This document shows positions 1 through 7,615 of a DNA stretch of 64,000 bases, piece after piece (positions within the stretch are counted from its first letter, which is position 1; each line of letters starts with the position of its first letter). A program made the translations under genes and the position numbers. The stretch covers positions 1-64,000 of the forward strand of contig JAJZQO010000004.1 in NCBI GenBank assembly GCA_021847575.1, in the 5' to 3' direction. This stretch comes from Bacillota bacterium. GTDB taxonomy: Bacteria > Bacillota > Sulfobacillia > JAJZYS01 > JAJYTV01. The notes under the pieces were generated by a model. The model searched no databases, was not told the DNA's origin, and saw only the letters and a program-made list of their open reading frames with translations.

Positions 1-2
1 GT

Positions 3-119
3 CTCTCTGCGGACTCCAAGCTCTCTGGCAGCTACACGAATGGGTACAAGTTCCATGACCTAACTCTAGCACTAATCTACACCAAACTCAATAGAACGCT
101 AGATGTTATCGAGCAGTAA
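3..119 (+). CDS. 3' end of an unidentified plus-strand CDS truncated by the window edge (LSADSKLSGSYTNGYKFHDLTLALIYTKLNRTLDVIEQ*)
   Basis: Open frame from the window edge to TAA at 117-119; AT-rich codons (cta, act, aat, aaa, aga) unlike the rest of the window; overlaps the 3' end of the minus-strand ORF. Confidence 0.4.
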   Translation, partial: LSADSKLSGSYTNGYKFHDLTLALIYTKLNRTLDVIEQ

Positions 120-1189
120 CTACCCCCCGTGCTCGGCGTGGTCGCCCCTGCCACCGTCGAGGCTGGTCGGGTGACGGCGAAGCCGGAGGAGGCGTTCGAG
201 ATCGACCGGGTCACGGTATGACCGGAGACGCTGGTGCCGGAGCTCGCCGTCAGGCTGCCGTTCGCGCCGACGCTGAAGCCTGTGCTGCCGCTCGTGACGG
301 CCGGGCTCTGTACGGTCACCTGGATAGGCTTCGTGAACTTCGTGATCAGCTGGCCTGTCGCAGTGTCCACCACCTTGAAGGCGAGCGCTGAGACGAGAGA
401 CTGCCCCGCGGGCACCTGGATGCTCGCGGGCGCTGCTGTGAGGAGTTCGAACTTGACGGCGGCGGGGAAGGTGCCGGCGGGAATGGCGACGGTGATCGGG
501 CCGTAGTGCAGCGTGCCAGCGGCCCCGGCACCCAGGTTCGTCGTCGCTACGACAGACGAGAAGCCGTGCTGGGTGAAGTCTGGGGCGCCTGTCGCGGCGG
601 GGGCCGTCTTCGGGCTGAGAACCACCCAGCCAGCCAGCGCGGCGGGAACGGGGTGGGCAAGGACGTCTCCCGTGATGGTCGCGGGCACCGCGTTCGGCAC
701 GATCTGGCCAGTTGTCGTGACGTTGTCGTACACGCTTGCGGAGTTCACGCTGCTGCTTGTGAGCGTGAACGTGGCGGGCTTCAGCAAAGTGGGAACAAGG
801 AGGCCAGTCGTCTGGTCGACGATGCGCAGCGCGAAGTCGGCGACGACCGTCTCGCCCTTGGGCGCCTTGGCCTGGAAGGACGACGTGGGGGCCTCGAGCA
901 GTTCGAACCGGACAGCGTCGGGCAAGGCGCCCTGAGGCACGTTCACCGTGATCGGGCCGTATTGGACGGATCCGCTGGCGCCGGCCGCGATGTTCGCGGA
1001 CGCAACCACGTTCGGGAATCCGAGCTTCGTGAAGTCGGGGGCGGTGGTCGCGTACTGCGCACGGGCCGCCATGGGAACCAGGAGCCCGGCCGCTGCCATG
1101 AGAGCGGCCATGAGACCGGATCTGCGCAGGTGCACAGAGGGACCTCCTTTGCCGGAGCCACTCGAAGCGGGTCTCGCGATTAACTTCAC
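77..1189 (-). CDS. Secreted protein with two tandem ~125-aa repeats
   Basis: N-terminal signal peptide (LMAALMAAAGLLVPMAARAQ); repeat units begin APDFTKLGFPNVVASANIAAGASGSVQYGPITVNVP and APDFTQHGFSSVVATTNLGAGAAGTLHYGPITVAIP. Confidence 0.75.
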   Translation of the reverse strand: MKLIARPASSGSGKGGPSVHLRRSGLMAALMAAAGLLVPMAARAQYATTAPDFTKLGFPNVVASANIAAGASGSVQYGPITVNVPQGALPDAVRFELLEAPTSSFQAKAPKGETVVADFALRIVDQTTGLLVPTLLKPATFTLTSSSVNSASVYDNVTTTGQIVPNAVPATITGDVLAHPVPAALAGWVVLSPKTAPAATGAPDFTQHGFSSVVATTNLGAGAAGTLHYGPITVAIPAGTFPAAVKFELLTAAPASIQVPAGQSLVSALAFKVVDTATGQLITKFTKPIQVTVQSPAVTSGSTGFSVGANGSLTASSGTSVSGHTVTRSISNASSGFAVTRPASTVAGATTPSTGGSYCSITSSVLLSLV

Positions 1190-1364
1190 TCTAGCGCTCA
1201 GGGTTTTTGGGGGCTACGGATACAAGTTTGGCCAGCGGACATGCGGCGGAGACCGTGGCCAAACCCGCGGGTTCGGTATACTGGGTGCACAATCGGGCGC
1301 AGGCCTGTGCGGGGGCACGAAGCCCCTGTCTGCCATTGAGGTCCGCAAGGTGGGGGAGTGGCGC

Positions 1365-1985
1365 ATGTCCATCGGCGTGGAGATCTTCTCGGACTACGTC
1401 TGACCGTTCTGCTATATCGGCGAGGGTCTCGTCGACAAGCTGAGTCGGGAGCCGGATCTGAACCTCGACGTCACGTGGCTGCCGTTCGAGTTGCACGCCG
1501 ACACGCCCGACGAGGGCATGGCTCTGAGCGCGTACTTCGGCAGGGCGAGCGAGCGCATCGCGGCGATGCACGATGAGCTGAGCCGACGGGCAGAAGAGCT
1601 CGGCCTCGCGTTCAACCCGCCGGAGATCCTCGCGAACACGCGCAAGGCGCACGTCCTCACAGAGTACGCGCGCGACCGGCGCCGGCTGGACGAGCTGCAC
1701 CGGGAGCTCTTTCGGGTGAACTTCGTCGAAGGCGGAAACCTCGGTGCCGATGCGGTTCTCATGGAGGCGACCGGGCGGGTGGGGCTCAATCCCGAGCAAG
1801 CGATGGCAGCCCTCGATCGGCCGGAGTATCTCGAGCGAGTGCAAGGGGCCATCCGGCGCTCGCGCCAGATCGGCGTCACCGGCGTCCCGACGTTCATTGT
1901 CGACGGCAAGTACATGATCGTCGGTGCCCACCCCTACGAGGCGCTGCGCGACGCGTTGCGGCAGATTGCGCAGGGGAAGGGGTAG
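1365..1985 (+). CDS. Putative selenocysteine-containing DsbA/FrnE-family thiol:disulfide oxidoreductase (U-P-F-C active site; in-frame TGA at 1401-1403)
   Basis: ATG 1365 with SD-like GGGGGAG at 1352-1358; reads MSIGVEIFSDYV-U-PFCYIGEGLVDKLSREPDLNLDVTWLPFELHADTPDEGMA... to ...GVPTFIVDGKYMIVGAHPYEALRDALRQIAQGKG* (TAG/TGA-free after 1403 up to the stop at 1983-1985). Matches the FrnE-type DsbA pattern VEI-SD-VCPWCYIG with TGA replacing the first Cys codon. Confidence 0.85.
1411..1440 (+). promoter_or_regulatory. SECIS-like stem-loop immediately 3' of the in-frame TGA
   Basis: CGGCGAG-GGT-CTCGTCG (1418-1434; 7 bp including one G-U), T1417-A1435 also pairs; apex contains GGUCU as in E. coli fdhF; loop begins 21 nt after the TGA. 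Confidence 0.65.
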
Positions 1986-2043
1986 GCCGGGGGGACAGGC
2001 TCCGCTGGTCGATGGTGGGGAAAGACTGGGCCCAGGTTCCTGC

Positions 2044-2622
2044 ATGCGCATATGGGGTGGTGGCGTGTCCGACTCGATCACAGTGCGGACAGCATCGAAG
2101 GAAGACGCAGACAGCATCGCGCGGGTCTCGGTGCGCACCTGGCGGGCGACCTACCGCGGGATGCTGCCGGACGATTTCCTGGACCACTTCGGCGACGATA
2201 TCGAGAGCAGGACGCAGCGCTGGCGCGCGCGGCTGCCCGAGCGCGGACCGAATTTCACCCTCGTGGCCGCCTCGGATCTGGAAGGGGTCATAGGCTTCGC
2301 CTCGGGAGGTCCGGACCGCCAGGATCCCACCTTCAGGGAGATCTACGCGCTCTATGTCCTGCCGGCCTGCCATGGGCAGGGCGTGGGGCGCAGACTCGTG
2401 CGCGCGATGGCGTGGGCCCTCGCTCGCCGCGGAGCCGCGCCGCTCCGTGTCTGGGTGCTATCCGCAAATCCGTCGCGCGGTTTCTACGAACGGCTTGGCG
2501 GGCGGGCTGAGGGCGTGAGGATCCGCGACATCGGGGGAGCGGAGGTCGAGGAGACCGCCTACCAATGGGCGTCGATTGACGCGCTCGTGTCATCCCCCGT
2601 TGTCAACCGATGCAACAGGTGA
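2044..2622 (+). CDS. GNAT-family N-acetyltransferase
   Basis: VRTASKEDADSIARVSVRTWRATYRGMLPDDFLD ... IYALYVLPACHGQGVGRRLVRAM ... NPSRGFYERLGGR; GNAT acetyl-CoA motif A. Alternative GTG start at 2065. Confidence 0.85.
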   Translation: MRIWGGGVSDSITVRTASKEDADSIARVSVRTWRATYRGMLPDDFLDHFGDDIESRTQRWRARLPERGPNFTLVAASDLEGVIGFASGGPDRQDPTFREIYALYVLPACHGQGVGRRLVRAMAWALARRGAAPLRVWVLSANPSRGFYERLGGRAEGVRIRDIGGAEVEETAYQWASIDALVSSPVVNRCNR

Positions 2623-2733
2623 TCTTGCAGCCCGCGCAGCACAGATACCATGGCTTCGCATCGAAACTGGCCAGGATGTGCTCGCGCAGGTGCGGCGGAG
2701 GGTCGCACCCTAGCGGTCAGGAACCCGCACGAC

Positions 2734-3363
2734 TTACGGTTGCGTGCGTGAGTCACAGATCTCGCGACCGCCGGGGTCCTTGAGCGCAATGTCCAAGCGT
2801 CCGCCGGTGTTACGGACCCTGACGAACCAAAAACCATCCGGCAGCACTCTTGCGGCGTAGCTCCTGCCGCCGAGCGTCAGGACAAGACGCCCGACCGCTT
2901 GCGCGTTCTGCTCAAGCTGACCCGCGATCAGGATGTACTTGGGGCTGAACGTCTGCTCGACGTTGGGGCTTACCGGTTTTGGCGGCTGCAGATCGAGCGG
3001 CGAGGTCGTAAGAGACACGGTCGCCCCAAGCGCGTCGTCGCACGCATATGGCCCCGTGGCGTCGGCGATGCTCGCGTACTGCCATACCGACCAGTTGCTC
3101 TTGTAACGATAAAGAACGGCGGCGACCGTCGACAGCGGTGGCGACGAAGCGCTCGCGGGCTTCGGAATGAGAAAGTACAGCCTGCTCTGCCCCGAGAGAT
3201 CTGCGTGAAACGGATAGACCTTGGTGATAGCCGTGAATTGCTTGGTGAGCGCGGACTGCGGGGTCGCTGTCCCGCCGCAGCCCGCGAGCGAGACGAGGGA
3301 GCATGCCGCGGCAAGCAGCATCAGAGGACGCGTAGCGGATCCCTCCGATCCCCGGCGGGCCAT
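2734..3363 (-). CDS. Hypothetical lipoprotein
   Basis: Lipobox LAGC in MLLAAACSLVSLAGCGG; good coding continuity on the minus strand. Confidence 0.65.
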   Translation of the reverse strand: MARRGSEGSATRPLMLLAAACSLVSLAGCGGTATPQSALTKQFTAITKVYPFHADLSGQSRLYFLIPKPASASSPPLSTVAAVLYRYKSNWSVWQYASIADATGPYACDDALGATVSLTTSPLDLQPPKPVSPNVEQTFSPKYILIAGQLEQNAQAVGRLVLTLGGRSYAARVLPDGFWFVRVRNTGGRLDIALKDPGGREICDSRTQP

Positions 3364-3501
3364 CGGGTTTGGCCGGCAGCTCGCCTGGCCGTTCGCGACG
3401 CCTGCCGCGATACGGTATGCCGGCAGCCGCAGAACAGACTGATTTTGCTCAGGCCGCCCACGGCCCGCCCAGCGCCAGGGGAGAAGCCGGTGGGGGACAG
3501 A

Positions 3502-3708
3502 TCAGGTGGCGCCGCCTGGCAGGAAGAACTCGACGTGGCCGCACTGCGGGCAGCGATACATCTGGAGCGCAAGAATCTCGATGTCCAACTGGTTCCACCC
3601 GGCGAACAGGGCCCCGGCCATGCCCGTGTGCCCGCCGGTGCGGAAGTCTTCTTCGCCAACGAGATCCAGGACGGCATTGCAGTGGGTGCAGGTGACTCGA
3701 TCGTTCAC
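3502..3708 (-). CDS. Small zinc-ribbon protein
   Basis: MNDRVTCTHCNAVLDLVGEEDF...MYRCPQCGHVEFFLPGGAT; two CxxC knuckles. Confidence 0.7.
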   Translation of the reverse strand: MNDRVTCTHCNAVLDLVGEEDFRTGGHTGMAGALFAGWNQLDIEILALQMYRCPQCGHVEFFLPGGAT

Positions 3709-3918
3709 GGTGCCGCGCCTCCTTGCGCACAGGCTGTGGGGAAGATTTCCCCAACGGGGCCGTCATCCCTTGTGCATACGCCAAGCGGGCGTCGAAACTG
3801 TAGCCCCCGCTCACCCGGGACCACCGTGAGCGGGTGCGCCCTTCGGGGAGACGCAGGCGAGTACCCGCCATGACGGCGCCGCGGTCGGCCGCGCACGACG
3901 GCGCCCGCCGGGCGGCGC

Positions 3919-5574
3919 TCAGACGGAGCAACTGATCGAGCGCGGGGTCCATGTGCCGCTCGGCAAAGCGGACTTGTCAGCTCCCTTTGGCGTCGGTTTC
4001 GGAACCGCCACATCCCAGATCTGCTGCAGCTGCTCTGACCAGATGGCTGGTGCGGGCCCTATGGGGAGTTCCGGGCTTGTGAAATCCCGGAAGGAATCCC
4101 TGAGCGTGGCCGACTCGGCCTTGGCCTTGCCGTAGAACGAGGAGAGGCTGGTCGCGCAAGTCGGGGTCAGATTGCCGTAAAACCCGATTGTGGTGAAGTG
4201 GTACCAGGTCGGGTTCCTGCGCTCGAGGTTTGGTACCGGGTCAAGGCTTGTCAGGTCATGGGCGTCGTCCTCGGCGACCAAGAGGGCATTGGACAGGAAG
4301 CAGCCCTGTTCGGCGGCGAGCCGGCCTTTCGCTGGTCCGTGGCCGTAGGCGGTTATGCAGAGTTTGGGCAGATTGACGAAGTCGTCGTAGAGGTTGTTGT
4401 AGACCTCGAGTTCCCAGTACGCGGTGCAGGCGACGCGCAGGTTGATGTTCGCGTGCCTGGAGTACGCGACCGGGCACGTGCCATAGAGCCTCTGATGGCT
4501 CTTGACGTAGTTTGCGAGGTCAGCCATGAGCGTCTGCGCTGTGCTGTCGTTGGCGGCTGCGGCGGTCCAGCGGCCCACGAACATGTCGAAGCCGATCAGA
4601 TCGGCGATCGAGCCGTCCCCGATGATCGACCGCCCCAGGCGCAAGTTCCGGAAGCCAGGGACGGGGAACTTCAGCGTGATGCCGATGTCCTCGCTTGCGC
4701 CGGGATACACCCGCGCAAGCAGGCTTTGCAGAACCGGGTCGGTCGCGGCGGCGAAGTCCGGGCAGGTGCGAGACTGGGAGTTGGAGCCCTGGGCGCAGAA
4801 CACGAAAAAGCCGCTTCCCAGTCGGTCCTTGAATTCCGCGTAGGACGTGCCCTGGAACATGAAGGGCGGCGCTGGCGTGTCGGTAAAGAGCGGATCGAAC
4901 TCCTCCCAGGCACTGGTGCCTGCGGTGAAGGGCGGGGGGAGGTGGTCGGCCCACGCACCCGCGTTGGCAAAGGTGACCGATAGGCTGGCGATTACTCCGG
5001 CCGGGTTGTACGACCCGCCCGGCGCATTGGTGCCCACGATCTTGATGGTGTTCTTGCCCTGGACAAGCCCTGTGGTGAAGTCCTTGATCGCCACGCCGCT
5101 GTAGCCGGAGACTTGGTCCACGAGCCGACCGTTCAGATACACATTCGCCGAGTTGTCGGCCGCGATGCGTAGAACGCCACCCTGGGGCGGCCCGGGGACA
5201 TTGAAAGTCGTGGAGAGCGTGACGGACTCACCGCTGAGGGTCCCCGGGCCGGATCCCGGCCCGCCCTGACAGGCGGCCTGGCCCTGATTGGCCCAGATCC
5301 AGCTGGCTCCGGAGATCTGGGTCCACACGTTGGCGTAGTCGCACTCGACGAGCGCGGGCCGCGCACCCGGTTGCGCCAGCCAATGCCCGTTGGTTGCCAC
5401 CGTAAGGGTCGCGATACCGTGCGGCGCAGCGCTCCTGGCTGCAGCGAGCGGCGCTCCGGCGACCGTCGTCCAGGTCACGATAGGAAAAAGCAGCGCGAGT
5501 CCCCGCACCATCCAGGACTTGGCCCGCGGCTGGAGCCAGCGGCGCGAACGCAGAGTGCGCACAAGAAGCTCCAA
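3919..5574 (-). CDS. Secreted hypothetical protein with a jelly-roll/PA14-like N-terminal segment
   Basis: Signal/TM segment; AADNSANVYLNGRLVDQVSGYSGVAIKDFTTGLVQGKNTIKIVGTNAPGGSYNPAGVIASLSVTF resembles carbohydrate-binding jelly-roll domains. Confidence 0.7.
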   Translation of the reverse strand: MELLVRTLRSRRWLQPRAKSWMVRGLALLFPIVTWTTVAGAPLAAARSAAPHGIATLTVATNGHWLAQPGARPALVECDYANVWTQISGASWIWANQGQAACQGGPGSGPGTLSGESVTLSTTFNVPGPPQGGVLRIAADNSANVYLNGRLVDQVSGYSGVAIKDFTTGLVQGKNTIKIVGTNAPGGSYNPAGVIASLSVTFANAGAWADHLPPPFTAGTSAWEEFDPLFTDTPAPPFMFQGTSYAEFKDRLGSGFFVFCAQGSNSQSRTCPDFAAATDPVLQSLLARVYPGASEDIGITLKFPVPGFRNLRLGRSIIGDGSIADLIGFDMFVGRWTAAAANDSTAQTLMADLANYVKSHQRLYGTCPVAYSRHANINLRVACTAYWELEVYNNLYDDFVNLPKLCITAYGHGPAKGRLAAEQGCFLSNALLVAEDDAHDLTSLDPVPNLERRNPTWYHFTTIGFYGNLTPTCATSLSSFYGKAKAESATLRDSFRDFTSPELPIGPAPAIWSEQLQQIWDVAVPKPTPKGADKSALPSGTWTPRSISCSV

Positions 5575-6286
5575 AGAACTCCCCCCAATGCGGTGCCAGT
5601 TTCAGGAACCAGTCAACGGAAGGCCAGCACGCTCAGCCGTCGCGCGCGAGATAAGGCCCGGCCGGCCCCGCCGTCAGGCCCGCCTGCACCGGGGGGGCGT
5701 CCACCGGGGCAGCCATGTGGTCCGTGGATTGCTCCAGCCGCCGAAAACCGTGGACGCCTGTGCCGATGGTGCCGCCGGTCGGGAAAGCTCTTTGCCGCCG
5801 ACGTTCATGACGGCAGTGCAGCGGTGCATGTGGCCTCGTCGCGCGCGATGGTCGCCTCCACCCGCAGGCGCGGGGGAGGATTCAACGGATGGTGCGGCGA
5901 TCCCTTGATCGAGCACTCTCTTTCTACGTCCGATAATAGATATTATGTAAATCCGATAGGGGTCGCAGCTATGCAGTCTGATTTCCGTCGGGTCGGTCTT
6001 CTCGACGACGCCACTTCCGGGACGGACAGCCAGGTGCGGTTTGCGCACCGTTGCCTCGCCGAGACGCTGCGCTTGCGCCGGGTTTGGGCGCCGCGCTGGC
6101 CGGGATCCCTGCGGATTCTTACGCTCTCATCAGACATTCTTCGCGCAACTCCGCTATGTTTCGTGCTGAGTAGACTCGGGTTGCGGCAAGGGACGCTTGG
6201 CCGTGCCCATGCTCCTGCGGTTCACCCGTCCGCTCGCGCCAGCGACGACGGGTGCATGGCTGGCCGCCACCAAGGAGGGCAACCGG

Positions 6287-7534
6287 TTGAAAAACAGGTT
6301 CCACGCGCGCACGGCGTTCATTTGGCTTATCGTCGTCCTCCTCGTGGTGGTTGGTGCCGTGCTGTTCGCCCGCAGTTGGCTGGGGCAGTCTTCAGCGCCC
6401 GGCGGCAAGAAGGCGCAGAACCTCTCGCAGAGGGTTCCCTACAACATCCTCCTGATCGGCAACAACGCAAGACAGCCCCAAGGTCCGCTCTCGCTCGGGA
6501 AGGCTGGTGGGCTGGCCGACATCCTGATGGTCGTGCACATCGACCCCAAGACCGACAAGGTCACCCTGATCTCCATTCCGCGCGACCTGCTCATCGCGAT
6601 GCCAGGCTGGCGCGTTCCGGAGCCCAAGGTCAAGGAGAGCTTCTTCCTCGGGCTGACGCAGAGCCCGCAGCGCGGGCCGCAAGTCGCCATGCAGGTTGTG
6701 AGCCGCTTCACGGGCCTGCCGATCCACGCCTACGTCGCCACGGACTTCAACGGGTTCGTGGATGCGGTGGACGCGGTCGGCTGCGTGAACATCTACATCC
6801 CGGCCAGGCTATACGACCCTTTGCACAGCAAGGCCGACTTCACCCAGGGCTGGCATTGCCTGTCGGGCCCATGGGTGCTCGCCTACATCCGCATCCGCCA
6901 AAATGCCGCGGGCAACAGCTTTAGGACGAACGACTTCCAACGCATGGGGGCTGAGCAGCAGGTGCTGCTGGCCCTCAAGGACAAGCTGCTGAAGAACCCG
7001 GTGCAGGCGGCATTGCACCTGCCGTCGCTGATTTCGGCCTGGAGCCGCGACGTCGCGACCAACCTCACGCACAGCCAACTGCTATCGCTGGGTATGACCC
7101 TTGCGCACGCCCACCTGCATGAGGTGACCCTCGGCAGCGATGCCGATTCGATGGCGCTCGCCTCGATGCCGTTGCCCGGCTTCAACGCGCAGGACGCGAT
7201 CCTTGGCGCCTACTACGACGTGGTGGACGCGGCCAACGTCACCGCTGCGGTGCGGCCGTACGGCTCCAAGGGGGCCTGGACGGGGCTGCCGCCGTTCCCA
7301 AAGCCGAAAGACACCCCCATCACGCTCTACGGTAGCCGCCTGACCATGGCCCTCTTGCAGAAGGCCGGCTTCCCGGTGACCTACGGCGGTGCATCTGCGG
7401 GCACGCAGCGCCTGACGGTCGTCTTCCCGAACGGCAGCCCGACATCGGGCTTCGCCGTCGGCCGGGCGCTCGCCGCTGGCAACGAGCTCGTGACACCCGG
7501 AAACGTCGCGCACGTCACGGTTTACGCTCCCTGA
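6287..7534 (+). CDS. LCP (LytR-CpsA-Psr) family cell-wall ligase
   Basis: TTG start at 6287 after AAGGAGGG; TM segment, then VPYNILLIGNNARQ ... GGLADILMVVHIDPKTDKVTLISIPRDLLIAMPG ... DFNGFVDAVDAVGCVNIYIPARLYDP; LCP signature. Confidence 0.9.
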   Translation: MKNRFHARTAFIWLIVVLLVVVGAVLFARSWLGQSSAPGGKKAQNLSQRVPYNILLIGNNARQPQGPLSLGKAGGLADILMVVHIDPKTDKVTLISIPRDLLIAMPGWRVPEPKVKESFFLGLTQSPQRGPQVAMQVVSRFTGLPIHAYVATDFNGFVDAVDAVGCVNIYIPARLYDPLHSKADFTQGWHCLSGPWVLAYIRIRQNAAGNSFRTNDFQRMGAEQQVLLALKDKLLKNPVQAALHLPSLISAWSRDVATNLTHSQLLSLGMTLAHAHLHEVTLGSDADSMALASMPLPGFNAQDAILGAYYDVVDAANVTAAVRPYGSKGAWTGLPPFPKPKDTPITLYGSRLTMALLQKAGFPVTYGGASAGTQRLTVVFPNGSPTSGFAVGRALAAGNELVTPGNVAHVTVYAP

Positions 7535-7615
7535 ACCAGCGGACGTAAGGCTACCCGCGCGGCGGCGGGGTCCCTTCCCCACCTCCCCGCACCTCTACAT
7601 CACCCTGTTGGCCGG

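Noticed and set aside
1222-1300. tRNA-like (possible selC) folding upstream of the selenoprotein gene
   Set aside because: No GGTTCRANYCC T-arm, no CCA end and no acceptor complementarity.
1401-1403. TGA as Trp (alternative genetic code), a simple nonsense mutation, or a sequencing error
   Set aside because: TGA terminates many other genes here; the replaced residue is exactly the redox Cys; a SECIS-like hairpin follows; the downstream frame is fully open. A sequencing error remains formally possible and is listed as a refutation test.
1491-1985. Treating ATG 1491 as the true start of a 164-aa protein
   Set aside because: No good SD, and it would remove the conserved N-terminus and the active site that are encoded upstream through the TGA.
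1191-2138. Minus-strand 315-aa ORF across the FrnE-like gene
   Set aside because: Shadow ORF of a high-GC gene; low-complexity composition without motifs, while the plus frame matches FrnE strongly.
5371-6924. 517-aa plus-strand ORF spanning the gap before the LCP gene
   Set aside because: Composition is Arg/Pro/Gly-rich and it runs out of frame through the confidently identified LCP gene.
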